The notes beneath the pieces were generated by a model, which saw only the letters and a program-made list of their open reading frames with translations, did not search any database and had not been told where the DNA came from. A stretch of 64,000 nucleotides of DNA from Nocardia miyunensis NBRC 108239 (GTDB lineage: Bacteria > Actinomycetota > Actinomycetes > Mycobacteriales > Mycobacteriaceae): the NCBI RefSeq assembly GCF_001613065.1, contig NZ_BDBQ01000027.1, forward strand, positions 86,599-150,598. The letters are read 5' to 3'. Positions within the stretch are counted from its first letter, which is position 1. Every line of letters starts with the position of its first letter. This document shows, one piece after another, positions 18,248-27,007 of this stretch. Position numbers and translations under genes: made by a program.

Positions 18248-19810
18248 TCAGGCGTGCGTGGTGAACGTCGCCATCATCGCCATGTCCTCGTGTTCGAGAT
18301 TGTGACAGTGCAGCACGTACCGCCCCGGATAGTCGGTGAACCGGACGGCGATCTCGGCGAGTTCGCTGGGCCCCAGGTAGACGGTGTCCTTCCAGCCCGC
18401 GTCGGTGGCCAGGGGCGGATGCCCATTGCGGGAGAGCACCTGGAACTGCTCGAGGTGCAGGTGGATCGGATGATCCAGATCCGTGGACAGTTGCCAGATC
18501 TCCACATCCCCGAGACGCGGCCGGGCGATCGGCTCGCGCGGATCGTAGGGGCGGCCGTTGATCAGCCAGCCGCTCATCGACCCGGAATCCCCACGGCGGA
18601 AATCGAATCGGCGAGTGGTGACCGCGTCCCGGCGATCCAGCGGCGTGAAATCGGTCAGCCGATCGGGCACCGCCGAGGTATCCGCGATCCGGTCGGCTAC
18701 CTCGAAACGCATTACGCGCGTTGTGTTTCCGTCGCCGAGGTCGTTGTGAATCGTCACCCGGTCACCGACGGAGCATCCGGACAGGTCCAGGATCACGTCG
18801 TACCGTTCGCCGGGTGCGATGGTCAGCTCGTCCACCCGCTGCGGGTGCTTCAGCAACCCGCCATCCGAGCCGATCTGCACGAAATGCCCTTCGCCGCGCG
18901 GCATTTCGACCCGAAGCCGGTAGACGCGGGCATTGGATCCGTTGATCAGGCGCAAACGATAGCGGGCCGTGCCCACCCGATGCACCGGCCACGGCACACC
19001 GTTCACCAGGATCACGTCACCGAGGACGCCGCGGTCGAACTTCCCGGTCACCCCGGGCGTGTGCAGGGCCGTGGGATCGATTGCCGGATAGCTGAATGCC
19101 CCGGTCGCGTCGAATGCCCGATCGGTGATCAGCAGCGGCAGATCCCGTTCGCTCGAGGGCAGTCCCAGCCGTCGCTCGGACTCGTCGAGGACCAGGTGCA
19201 CCCCGGCCAGACCGCGCCAGACCGACGCCCCGGTGAAATCCATCCGGTGGTCGTGATACCAGAGCGTCGCCGCGGGCTGCCCGGCCGGATAGATGTAGTC
19301 GCGCTCGCCGATCATGGTGTGCGCCAAAGGATCCGAGGACATCACCCGGTCGTGTCCGCTCATCGCGCCGACCGGCAGCAGCAGATCGGTCGGATAGCCG
19401 TCGGACGCCTCGGGCACATGCCCGCCGTGCAGATGGACCACCACCGGGACGGGCAGTTCGTTGCGATGCGAGATTACCGTGCGACGACTGCGCGAGGACA
19501 CCAGCAGCGGCCCGGGAAAGGTGCCCTCGTATCCCCAGATCGGCGTCGAATAGCCCGGCAGGATAACGGCATTCGCACGCCGCTGGACGATCCGGTAGAA
19601 GTCGGTGGTCGCATCGCGGCGGATCGGCGCCAGGGGCGAGGGCACTCGCAGCGGCAACGTGAACGGTTCGGGCAATCGGGCCGTGCTGGACAGGTGCAGC
19701 CGGTCGGCCGGGGTGTCGGCGGACAACTGCCAGGCCCCGGCCGCACCGGCCACACCGACCGCCGCCGCGATCCGGAACAGGGAGCGGCGCGACAGCATCG
19801 GATTCGTCAC
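18248..19810 (-). CDS. Multicopper oxidase (Tat-exported)
   Basis: 520 residues from a GTG start that overlaps the upstream stop as GTGA. The N-terminus S-R-R-S-L-F-R followed by a hydrophobic stretch is a Tat signal peptide. Copper ligands are visible in order: HLHGGH, WYHDH, HPIHLHLEQF and HCHNLEHEDMAMM, which supplies the type 1 site with its Met. These mark a three-domain cupredoxin oxidase like CueO, CotA or bilirubin oxidase. It would act outside the membrane in copper detoxification or oxidation of phenolic or metal substrates. It is the last gene of a three-gene operon. Confidence 0.92.
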   Translation of the reverse strand: MTNPMLSRRSLFRIAAAVGVAGAAGAWQLSADTPADRLHLSSTARLPEPFTLPLRVPSPLAPIRRDATTDFYRIVQRRANAVILPGYSTPIWGYEGTFPGPLLVSSRSRRTVISHRNELPVPVVVHLHGGHVPEASDGYPTDLLLPVGAMSGHDRVMSSDPLAHTMIGERDYIYPAGQPAATLWYHDHRMDFTGASVWRGLAGVHLVLDESERRLGLPSSERDLPLLITDRAFDATGAFSYPAIDPTALHTPGVTGKFDRGVLGDVILVNGVPWPVHRVGTARYRLRLINGSNARVYRLRVEMPRGEGHFVQIGSDGGLLKHPQRVDELTIAPGERYDVILDLSGCSVGDRVTIHNDLGDGNTTRVMRFEVADRIADTSAVPDRLTDFTPLDRRDAVTTRRFDFRRGDSGSMSGWLINGRPYDPREPIARPRLGDVEIWQLSTDLDHPIHLHLEQFQVLSRNGHPPLATDAGWKDTVYLGPSELAEIAVRFTDYPGRYVLHCHNLEHEDMAMMATFTTHA

Positions 19811-20196
19811 GCCGCGACCTCGGCCGCGATCGTGGGCTTCGTCCACACCTGGACCGTCGCCGCGACCAGGCCCGCGACGAGTGCGACGCCGAGCGGAACG
19901 TGCACTGCCAGGATCTCCCGATGTCCCAGGCCGATCTCGATGCCCGTGCCGACGGTCATCGCCGCGCACCTGAGCACGCTGCGTCCCGTGGCCTGCCCGA
20001 ATCGCCATGCCGCGGCGAAACACAGTGTCATGAGCAGCATTCCGGCCGCCATGATCGGGCCGTTGAGGGAGTGCGCGTCCAGCCCGTCGTAACTTCCGGC
20101 CATCAAACGCCCGGCGAACATGGTTTGAGCGAAGCTGTCCAGGGTGACCAGGGTCGTGATCGCGCGCAGCAGCCGCTGCCACGCCCGGGGTGTCAC
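19807..20196 (-). CDS. Small membrane protein with four predicted transmembrane helices
   Basis: 129 residues starting at GTG 20196, which overlaps the methyltransferase stop (GTGA). Four hydrophobic stretches, one beginning LVTLDSFAQTMFAGRLM, fill most of the protein. The layout resembles small heme- or copper-linked integral membrane proteins, but I cannot name the family. It is coupled to the multicopper oxidase downstream, so a role in its electron transfer or export pathway is possible. Confidence 0.65.
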   Translation of the reverse strand: MTPRAWQRLLRAITTLVTLDSFAQTMFAGRLMAGSYDGLDAHSLNGPIMAAGMLLMTLCFAAAWRFGQATGRSVLRCAAMTVGTGIEIGLGHREILAVHVPLGVALVAGLVAATVQVWTKPTIAAEVAA

Positions 20197-20837
20197 CCCA
20201 GCCGCCGTGCGCTGAAAAGCCAAGCGGGAATGGCGGTTCGGGCTTCGGAGCCGGGGAGCTTGCCCAGCATCGTGGCGGGCCGCAACTCCTCGACGGTCCA
20301 GCCCGTCGCGAAACTCTCCCGCAATTCGGTCTCGGTGATCCGCCGCGGCCCGGGGCCGGGCTCGGCCGCCGAGCTGACCGCCAGAATGTGCACGGGCGCA
20401 CCCGGCACCGAAACGCGGTGCAGCGCGGCGACATAACGGATTCGATCGGCCTCGCCGAGGGTGTGGAACAGGCCGGAGTCCAGGACGCTGTCGAATTGTC
20501 CGTCGTAGCCGGACAATTCGCAGGCGTCGGCGACGGCGAACTCGGCCTCGATCCCGCGACGCGCGGCCTTGGCGCGGGCGTGCTCGATGGCCGTCGGCGC
20601 GCCGTCGATGCCGGTCACCCGATGTCCGCATGTGGTCAGGTACAGCACGTTCTCGCCGGTCCCGCATCCGGCGTCCAGCACACGCGGGCCGAACGCGCCC
20701 GCGTTCTCCAGCTCTTCGACCAGCGGCTGCGCCTGTCCGATATCCCATCCGGCGGCCCGGACGTCGGTTCCGTCGGCAGGTTGGGTCCGGTAGAAGGCGT
20801 CGAAATATTCGGCAGGGTTGGTGGACGGTGTGGTCAC
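20193..20837 (-). CDS. Class I SAM-dependent methyltransferase
   Basis: 214 residues. SAM-binding motif I is RVLDAGCGTGEN, motif II V-T-G-I-D-G-A at the end of strand 2, and DSVLDSGLFHTL forms motif IV. This resembles thiopurine/tellurite-resistance-like (type 11/25) small-molecule methyltransferases. It is the first gene of the operon with the small membrane protein and multicopper oxidase, and is divergent from a MarR gene with two operator palindromes in between. This suggests an inducible detoxification unit. Confidence 0.85.
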   Translation of the reverse strand: MTTPSTNPAEYFDAFYRTQPADGTDVRAAGWDIGQAQPLVEELENAGAFGPRVLDAGCGTGENVLYLTTCGHRVTGIDGAPTAIEHARAKAARRGIEAEFAVADACELSGYDGQFDSVLDSGLFHTLGEADRIRYVAALHRVSVPGAPVHILAVSSAAEPGPGPRRITETELRESFATGWTVEELRPATMLGKLPGSEARTAIPAWLFSARRLG

Positions 20838-20853
20838 GATGATCCCCTTGATA

Positions 20854-20886
20854 GTTCAGATTTCCGAACAGTTCAGAATTCTGAAC
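20854..20886. promoter_or_regulatory. Two tandem 16-base MarR operators
   Basis: GTTCAGAATTCTGAAC (20871-20886) is a perfect palindrome. GTTCAGATTTCCGAAC (20854-20869) matches it at 14 of 16 bases. They sit 17 bases apart, between the methyltransferase start and the MarR start, where a dimer pair could repress both promoters. Confidence 0.75.
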
Positions 20887-20923
20887 TTGTATGCTGGTGC
20901 TGTCAAGAGGACCGGGAGGCGTA

Positions 20924-21457
20924 GTGGACGAGGCATCGGCGGATGGCGCGGATGTGACATCGAATGTGAGCGCGGAGCAACGACGTCGGCTGACGACGCT
21001 CGTGCCGATGGTCTCCGCCTATCTCCGGCGCGCCCGGTACGACATGCCGCCGGTGATCCGGGAGGTGTTCGAGCAGGCCGGACTGGGCGCGCGGCACGGC
21101 GCGGTCCTGAGCTTCGTGCTGTCCTCGGGTCCTGCGAGCGTGAGCGAGGTGGCCCGGCAGCTGGGACTCGGGCTCACCAATGCCAGCCAGCTCAGCGGGG
21201 AACTCACCCGGGCCGGACTACTGCGGCGGCGGAACGATCCGGCCGATCATCGCCGCACCCTGCTCTCGGCCGCGCCGGAGTATCGCGCGGCCTTCGAGGA
21301 ATTCCTCGCCCGGCGCAGTGCGGGACTGTTCCGCGCGATGGACCGGCTGACACCCGAGGAACGGCACGGCTTCATCGCCGGTCTACAGGCCTGGGTGGAC
21401 GAGATCGCCGCCGGGACCGAAGAGGATCGGAGCGTCCCGGCGGAGCGGAAGGATTAG
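20924..21457 (+). CDS. MarR-family transcriptional regulator
   Basis: 177 residues. The winged helix-turn-helix reads VSEVARQLGLGLTNASQLSGEL, followed by the wing NDPADHRRTLLSAAPE. GTG 20924 is chosen because GGGAGG lies just upstream; a more distal ATG at 20891 would overlap the operator region closely. The divergent arrangement with the methyltransferase-oxidase operon and the two palindromes between them indicate that it represses itself and that operon. Its stop overlaps the end of the convergent thioesterase gene. Confidence 0.88.
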   Translation: MDEASADGADVTSNVSAEQRRRLTTLVPMVSAYLRRARYDMPPVIREVFEQAGLGARHGAVLSFVLSSGPASVSEVARQLGLGLTNASQLSGELTRAGLLRRRNDPADHRRTLLSAAPEYRAAFEEFLARRSAGLFRAMDRLTPEERHGFIAGLQAWVDEIAAGTEEDRSVPAERKD

Positions 21458-21855
21458 AGGACGGCCTGCGTCTGGGCGGTCTTGGCGACGAGTTTGCCCG
21501 CGTCGTCATGGATTTCGGTCTCCACGACGATGAAGCGACGTCCGGTGTGCAGCGGGCGGGCGGTCGCCACCGCGTAGCCGGAGCGGATCGCGCGCAGGAA
21601 GTTCGTCTTCGATTCCACCGTCGTCGTGCCCTGCGCGCCCTCGGGCAGATTCAGGAACGCGGACACCGCCGCGGTGGCGTCGGCCAGGGACATCAGCACC
21701 CCGCCGTGCAGCACCCCGCCCAGCGTGCACAGATCCTCCTGCCAGGCCAGGCGGCTGCGCACGACCTCGGGCCCGTGTTCGAGCACCTCGACGCCGAGTC
21801 TCTCGGTGAACGGCATGGTCGTGTGGAACAACTGTGTTCCCTCGGAATCGATCAT
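21454..21855 (-). CDS. PaaI/hotdog-fold thioesterase
   Basis: About 133 residues from ATG 21855; an ATG six codons further upstream is also possible. The hotdog-fold core contains LGGVLHGGVLMSLADATAAVSAF, the helix that carries the catalytic acidic residue in PaaI/YbgC-type acyl-CoA thioesterases. The substrate is probably an aromatic or short-chain acyl-CoA. It converges tail to tail with the MarR gene, sharing four bases, and is not obviously linked to the gal genes that follow on the same strand. Confidence 0.85.
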   Translation of the reverse strand: MIDSEGTQLFHTTMPFTERLGVEVLEHGPEVVRSRLAWQEDLCTLGGVLHGGVLMSLADATAAVSAFLNLPEGAQGTTTVESKTNFLRAIRSGYAVATARPLHTGRRFIVVETEIHDDAGKLVAKTAQTQAVL

Positions 21856-21936
21856 CCCGTGAGCCTGCCGCACCCCCGGCCGCGCGTCGATGACCTCGGA
21901 GGTAATGCTCGGGGGTCAGCGCTCGGCCGGCTGGCC

Positions 21937-23043
21937 TCACGACTCCCGGCGCGCACCGGCCGACGGCACCGCGACGAAGGTGCGCGGCTGCGCGAAATCC
22001 TCCTTGCGGAAACGGGTTTCGATATTCGCCACCGTCGCGTCGAGGCGATCGGAGTCGACCAGGGCGATGATGCTGCCGCCGAATCCGCCGCCCACCATGC
22101 GCGCACCGTGCGCACCCGCGGCCAGCGCCGCCTCGACCGCGGCGTCCAATTGCGGGGTGGAGATCTCGAAATCGTCCCGCAGCGAGGCGTGTCCGGCGGT
22201 CAGGATAGGCCCGATCTCACGCGGATCGCGGCCGCTGTGCAGCATGCGCGCGACGTCGAGCACCCGCGTGTTCTCCGAGACGATGTGGCGGGCCCGCCGT
22301 CGCGGCGCATCCGCGGTGATCCGCTCGACCTGTGCGATATCGGTGATCTCGCGCAGTGAGCGCACCCCGAGCGCGGCCGCGGCCTCCTCGCACTCCTTGC
22401 GGCGCTGGGCATAACCGCCACCGGCGTGCTGATGCGGGGTGTTGGTGTCCGCGACCAGCAGCGCCAGCCCGGCCGCTGCCAGATCGAAGGGCACCTGGGC
22501 ATGCTCGCCCCGGCCGAAGTCCAGGAAAAGAGCGTGCCCGGCCGTGCACAGCACCGACGCGGATTGGTCGAGGGTGCCGGTGGCCGCGCCGACGTACGAG
22601 TTCTCCGCGGCCCGGCCGATATCGATCAGCTCGGCATCGGTGATCGGCAGATCGAACAGCTCACGCAGGGCGACCGCTACCGCGCACTCCACCGCGGCCG
22701 AGGAGGACAGACCCGCGCCGACCGGCACCGCGCCGTCGAGCTCGAGCCGCACGCCAGGAATCGGATATCCGCGCCGGACGTACTCGTGGACGACGCCGAG
22801 CGGATAACGCGCCCAGCCCGTCACCGCCGAGTCCGCGAGCCCGGCGATCGCCTCAGCGATCACCTCACCGGGATGCTGCCGCGACGAAATCGTCACCAGC
22901 GCATCGGATTTCGCCTCCGCGGCGCATCGCACCAGATGCGGCAGCGCGATCGGCAGCGCATAGCCGTCGTTGTAATCGGTGTGCTCGCCGATGATGTTGA
23001 CCCGTCCGGGCGCGACCCAGACCCCACGCTCTGTTCCACTCAC
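21937..23043 (-). CDS. galK: Galactokinase
   Basis: 368 residues of the GHMP kinase family. The galactokinase signature APGRVNIIGEHTDYNDG sits at the N-terminus, the ATP-binding VPVGAGLSSSAAVECA loop in the middle, and the third GHMP motif GARMVGGGFGGSIIALV near the end. It phosphorylates galactose with ATP to galactose-1-phosphate. GTG 23043 overlaps the galT stop as GTGA, so the two Leloir genes are co-translated. Confidence 0.95.
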   Translation of the reverse strand: MSGTERGVWVAPGRVNIIGEHTDYNDGYALPIALPHLVRCAAEAKSDALVTISSRQHPGEVIAEAIAGLADSAVTGWARYPLGVVHEYVRRGYPIPGVRLELDGAVPVGAGLSSSAAVECAVAVALRELFDLPITDAELIDIGRAAENSYVGAATGTLDQSASVLCTAGHALFLDFGRGEHAQVPFDLAAAGLALLVADTNTPHQHAGGGYAQRRKECEEAAAALGVRSLREITDIAQVERITADAPRRRARHIVSENTRVLDVARMLHSGRDPREIGPILTAGHASLRDDFEISTPQLDAAVEAALAAGAHGARMVGGGFGGSIIALVDSDRLDATVANIETRFRKEDFAQPRTFVAVPSAGARRES

Positions 23044-24134
23044 GACGCGGCGACCTCCCGCAGTTCGGCTGCGACGATCTCCGGTGTGGTGTCGCTGATG
23101 AAGACGTTCATGCCGGACTCGGATCCGGCCAGGTACTTGAGTTTGCCCGCGGCGCGGCGGATCGAGAACAACTGCATGTTCAGCCACCAATCATCGCGGG
23201 GCACACCGGATTTCGGTGTCGGCGCTTGATTCCAGGCGGCGATGTAGGGCATGGGGGTGTCGAAGCGGTGGGCGAAGCGGCCCAGCACGTCCAGGTACAG
23301 CACGGCGAACGCGTCGCGCTGGGCGTCGTCGAGGTCGGGGATGTCGGCCACCCGGCGATGCGGATACAACTGCACCTCGTACGGCCAGCGGGCGAACGGC
23401 GGCACGAAGGCGGTCCACTCCTCGTTCGCCGCGACCACCCGCAGTCCGGCGCTGCGTTCGGCGGCCAGCAGATCGCCGAACAGGTTGCCGCCGTGCGCTT
23501 TCCGGTATTCGGCGACATTGGCGGAGATCTTCGCCACGCGCGGTGTGACGAACGGGTAGGCGTAGATCTGCCCGTGCGGATGCGACAGCGTGACCCCGAT
23601 CTCCTCACCGTGATTCTCGAAGCAGAACACCTGGCCGACGCCGTCCAGCTCGGCCAGTTCGGCGGTGCGATGTGCCCACACGTCGACCACCATGCGCGCG
23701 CGTTCCGGGTCGAGCCGATCGAAGGATGAGTCGTGAACGCTGGTGAAGCACACCACTTCACAGCGTCCGTATCCCTCGCGCAGCGCGGTGAGCGGTGAAC
23801 CCTCCACGGCGGCAGGCCATTCGGCGTGGTCCGTCGACAGCGAGGGGAAGCGATTCTCGAAAACCACTACCTCGTAGTCGGATTCGGGGATCTCGGTGGC
23901 CCGCTCCGGAGTGGACGGGCACAGCGGGCACAGATCGGCCGGAGGTAGGAAGGTGCGGGTCTGGCGGTGCGAGGCCAGGACCACCCATTCGCCGAGCAGC
24001 GGATCGAATCGCGTCTGCGAATGGGTGGTGGTCTGCGGCAGATCGCGGGTGTCGGCGGCGATGCGGTCCACCGGTTCCCGGTCGAAGTAGAGAATCTCGC
24101 GGCCGTCGGCGAGTCGGCGACGGGCGGTGATCAC
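23040..24134 (-). CDS. galT: Galactose-1-phosphate uridylyltransferase
   Basis: 364 residues of the HIT-like superfamily. The nucleophilic site is H185-P-H187-G-Q, and a zinc-type C69-x-x-C72 lies in LCPLCPSTP. A second histidine cluster region follows. It exchanges UMP between UDP-glucose and galactose-1-phosphate. It is the first gene of the galTK operon, with a LacI-type palindrome about 100 bases upstream. No galE lies next to it; the epimerase at 17 kb may fill that step. Confidence 0.95.
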   Translation of the reverse strand: MITARRRLADGREILYFDREPVDRIAADTRDLPQTTTHSQTRFDPLLGEWVVLASHRQTRTFLPPADLCPLCPSTPERATEIPESDYEVVVFENRFPSLSTDHAEWPAAVEGSPLTALREGYGRCEVVCFTSVHDSSFDRLDPERARMVVDVWAHRTAELAELDGVGQVFCFENHGEEIGVTLSHPHGQIYAYPFVTPRVAKISANVAEYRKAHGGNLFGDLLAAERSAGLRVVAANEEWTAFVPPFARWPYEVQLYPHRRVADIPDLDDAQRDAFAVLYLDVLGRFAHRFDTPMPYIAAWNQAPTPKSGVPRDDWWLNMQLFSIRRAAGKLKYLAGSESGMNVFISDTTPEIVAAELREVAAS

Positions 24135-24236
24135 CGGCTGGCTCGCTGCGGTGTGAACATCTGGTCAGGTACGAGCACCATGCCAACCTCCGATCGGGAC
24201 ACGTGAGAGTCGGTCCGGAACAGTACACCGGGAGGG

Positions 24237-24250
24237 TGTGAGCGCTCACA
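24237..24250. promoter_or_regulatory. LacI-family-type operator upstream of galTK
   Basis: TGTGAGCGCTCACA is a perfect 14-base palindrome centred on CG, close to the CebR-type boxes of Streptomyces (TGGGAGCGCTCCCA). It lies about 100 bases before galT, so sugar-responsive control of galTK is likely. No LacI gene is adjacent. Confidence 0.65.
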
Positions 24251-24259
24251 TCAGGGCGG

Positions 24260-24297
24260 CGCGAGAACGTCCGGCGATGTACCGGAACGCTCTCGCG
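24260..24297 (-). terminator. Hairpin terminator after the secreted-protein gene
   Basis: The arms CGCGAGA...TCTCGCG and CCGG...CCGG pair with one mismatch and one bulged base around a six-base loop. It starts 6 bases after the stop of the minus-strand gene and separates it from the gal promoter. Confidence 0.55.
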
Positions 24298-24302
24298 ACA
24301 GG

Positions 24303-24707
24303 TCAGTACTCGCTGCCGAACAGGCCACCCGGGCCGTAGGAGCCGGTGTTCGGCGGCGGGGGCACCATCACCCAGCGGCCGCAGCCGCTCGCCTTGAACG
24401 CGACGTCGGTAGATTTGATCATCACCCGGACCGGGGTGTGGTGGGTGAGATCGCTGGCGACGATGTACTGGTTCGGATCACCGTGGTCGTTCGGGCCGGG
24501 AATCTTCCACAGCCGCTCCCAGAAGCACGCGTGCACCGGATCGGTCGATCCGGCCGACTGGTAGATGCCGGGTGTGATGTCCACGCCCACGCGGTAGAGC
24601 CCGTCGCCGGGTATGGACTTCGCCGGAGCGGCGCCGGCCGTCCCCGACATGAGCAGGGTGGCCGTCGAAGCCACGGCCCCGGCGATCGCAAGCGTGCTGG
24701 CACGCAC
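24303..24707 (-). CDS. Secreted protein of unknown function
   Basis: 134 residues from GTG 24707, preceded by a strong GAGGAGGA site. The first ~26 residues form a Sec signal peptide ending GTAGAAP. The mature part has G-D-G-L-Y-R-V-G-V-D-I-T-P-G-I-Y followed by Cys, Trp and a second Cys near the end (SGCGRW), so one disulfide is likely. The start resembles small actinobacterial exported beta-sandwich proteins that begin with a 'P-G-x-Y' motif. No enzyme motif is visible. Confidence 0.75.
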   Translation of the reverse strand: MRASTLAIAGAVASTATLLMSGTAGAAPAKSIPGDGLYRVGVDITPGIYQSAGSTDPVHACFWERLWKIPGPNDHGDPNQYIVASDLTHHTPVRVMIKSTDVAFKASGCGRWVMVPPPPNTGSYGPGGLFGSEY

Positions 24708-24945
24708 GGTGGTCCTCCTCGAACTATCTGTGCCGCCGAGAATTCGGACGGCGGCGGGAGTTCCCCGCACCTTTCCCGGGTGTCTATCAGAGTCGCGCGG
24801 GTTATTTGATCGAATCGGTGAAATTTGTAGTGACGCACGACGATGCGCCCGTATCGTTCGCCTCGACCGATCTTGCCCCGACCATCGATGGGGTGACGCG
24901 GATCGCGCTGGCACGCCCGCGGCTCCCCGGTGAGGAGAACAGCCC

Positions 24946-25389
24946 ATGTCCCAGAACGATCCCGTCGTGAACCCGCTCGACCGCCGCAGCGCCCTGGCCG
25001 GGGCCGGTGTGGCCGCGGCCGCGCTCACCCTGGCCGCCGCCTGTGGTTCGGATGATTCGACGTCGCGGGGGACGTCCTCGGCGGCGGCCACGTCCTCGGG
25101 CGCGCCGACGGCGGCCCCGCTGACCAGCACTTCGGACGTTCCCGTCGGGGGCGGGGTGATCGTCGGCGATACCGTGGTCACCCAGCCGGCCGCGGGCGCC
25201 TTCTCCGGTTTCTCCACCACCTGCACCCACGTCGGCTGCAAGGTCAACAAGGTCGTCAACGGATTGATCGAATGTCCCTGCCACGGCAGCACATTCAATC
25301 TCGACGGGACCGTCGCGCACGGTCCCGCCACCCGCCCGCTGGAGTCGCATCCAGTGAAGGTGCAGGACGGCAATATCGTGCGTGCCTGA
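24946..25389 (+). CDS. Rieske [2Fe-2S] lipoprotein with twin-arginine signal
   Basis: 147 residues. R13-R14 with a hydrophobic stretch and the lipobox A-A-A-C33 indicate Tat export followed by lipidation. A Thr/Ser/Ala-rich spacer precedes the Rieske domain, whose cluster ligands C93-T-H95-V-G-C98 and C110-P-C112-H113-G are complete. Both extra cysteines (C98, C112) form the usual disulfide. It would be a one-electron carrier on the outer face of the membrane. It stands alone, without cytochrome b or c genes. Confidence 0.9.
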   Translation: MSQNDPVVNPLDRRSALAGAGVAAAALTLAAACGSDDSTSRGTSSAAATSSGAPTAAPLTSTSDVPVGGGVIVGDTVVTQPAAGAFSGFSTTCTHVGCKVNKVVNGLIECPCHGSTFNLDGTVAHGPATRPLESHPVKVQDGNIVRA

Positions 25390-25587
25390 GGCGGGCCCCG
25401 TCGAGTATCGGATGCGGAAATGTTGCGGATCGCTGTGAAACGGGGGCGGAAGGCGACATCGAACGGGATTGTGGCTATGCTCACCCGTAACAACCGCAAC
25501 AGCAGTAACAGCTAGGGGCGGTACGCCGCCCCGGCTGTGCTCATTGGCACCGCGAGACCGGTACCAGCACGGGATTTGGAGGGCGTT

Positions 25588-26877
25588 GTGTTCTCTCGCC
25601 AGCTGTTCTACCGCAAGCCGAAGTACGTTCGGGCAGGTCTGTGCCTTGTTGTCACGACCGCTGCCACCTGTGCGGGGCTCGTGCCGGCAGCCTCGGCCGA
25701 CCCTGCCGCGCCCGCGCAGGCGCCGTCCAACTTGTCGAGCAAACTCACAGGTAAGACGGTATTTCTCGATCCCGGCCACCAGGGTTCCGGGCAGAATCTG
25801 TCCCGCCCGGTCAACAATGGATACGGCGGCACCAAGGAATGTCAGACCACCGGGATGACGACCTCGGACGGCACACCCGAGCACACCATCAACTGGAAGG
25901 TTGCCAACCTCGTCAAGCAGTCGCTCGAGGTGCTGGGTGCGCGGGTGGTGCTGAGTCGTCAGGACGACACCGGATGGGGTGGCTGCGTCGACGAGCGGGC
26001 CGCCGCGGCCAACCGTTCGGGCGCCGACGTCGCGGTCAGCATCCACGCCGACAGCGCGCCCGCGCAGGAACACGGATTCCACCTGATCATCCCGAAACTG
26101 CCCGTCCCCGATGCCAAGGCCGCGCTGGTGCAGGCCGGTCCCGGGCTGGCTGCCAGCAAGGCGGTGCGCGATGCGTACAAGCGGGCCGGATTCTCGGCGG
26201 CCGGCTATGCCGGGGCCGTCGACGGCATGCAGACCCGCTCCGATATCGCCGGGCCCGCGTTGACCGAGGTGCCCAATGTCTTCATCGAGATGGGCAACGG
26301 CGCCAACAAGAACGACGCGGCGCAGTTGGTCTCCAACGAGGGGCAGATCAAACACGCGATCGCCATCACGACCGGTCTGGTGACCTATCTGCTCGGGGCA
26401 GCGCCCTCCAGCGGATCGGCCGACAGCCGCGCCGCCGCTCCGGTTCCGCGGCCGAACGCGGCCCCGGCGTCGAACGACAGCACCACTCCGCAGAACGCCA
26501 CTCCGGCAGTGGATTCCGTGCCCAGCACCACGACACCCGCTGTGCCGCAACAGAGTACGCCCGGCGCGTACACCCCGGGCACAGCACAGCCGCAGTCCGC
26601 GCCCGGGACGACGCCGCAGTACCAGACCGCACCCGGTACCGCTCCGCAGGCGGGGACCACTCCGGGTGCTCAAGCACAGCCCGGCGCAAACAATTCCACC
26701 GACCCGAACTCCGCGGCGAGCACCCTGGTCACCGCGGCCATTCAACTGCTCGCACCCCTGGCCACCTCGCTGGGACTGGGTGACGTGGCGAATTCGGAAC
26801 TGATCAACCTCGCCTACACCCTGGTGTCGACCCTGATCGGGGCCGCGGGAAACGCGGTCACCGGGGCCATCAAGTAG
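25588..26877 (+). CDS. N-acetylmuramoyl-L-alanine amidase (Amidase_3), exported
   Basis: 429 residues from GTG 25588, with GGAGGG upstream. The signal peptide ends at about residue 37 (VPAASA). The Amidase_3 domain (about 50-275) has the zinc ligand His in VFLDPGHQG, a Glu in the TPEHTINWKVA helix region, His in VSIHADSA and the catalytic Glu in VFIEMGN. The remaining ~150 residues are Pro/Thr/Gln-rich, then a hydrophobic C-terminus, probably wall-associated. It resembles the mycobacterial amidase Rv3717 in its catalytic domain. It cleaves the bond between muramic acid and the stem peptide. Confidence 0.9.
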   Translation: MFSRQLFYRKPKYVRAGLCLVVTTAATCAGLVPAASADPAAPAQAPSNLSSKLTGKTVFLDPGHQGSGQNLSRPVNNGYGGTKECQTTGMTTSDGTPEHTINWKVANLVKQSLEVLGARVVLSRQDDTGWGGCVDERAAAANRSGADVAVSIHADSAPAQEHGFHLIIPKLPVPDAKAALVQAGPGLAASKAVRDAYKRAGFSAAGYAGAVDGMQTRSDIAGPALTEVPNVFIEMGNGANKNDAAQLVSNEGQIKHAIAITTGLVTYLLGAAPSSGSADSRAAAPVPRPNAAPASNDSTTPQNATPAVDSVPSTTTPAVPQQSTPGAYTPGTAQPQSAPGTTPQYQTAPGTAPQAGTTPGAQAQPGANNSTDPNSAASTLVTAAIQLLAPLATSLGLGDVANSELINLAYTLVSTLIGAAGNAVTGAIK

Positions 26878-26893
26878 ATCTCGGGGTCCATCC

Positions 26894-26926
26894 GCGCCCT
26901 GCCGCACGTGACGTGCGGCAGGGCGC
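26894..26926 (+). terminator. Hairpin terminator after the amidase gene
   Basis: A perfect 16-base inverted repeat (GCGCCCTGCCGCACGT and its complement) around one G begins 17 bases after the amidase stop. Its closing end would open into a small loop. No T-tract. Confidence 0.75.
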
Positions 26927-27007
26927 GTTGCTTCATCAGGCGGCGACGAGTTCCGTCGGGCACGGTTTCGTCGCATTCCGCGATCGGCTCCGGCGTACTG
27001 CCTGGTC

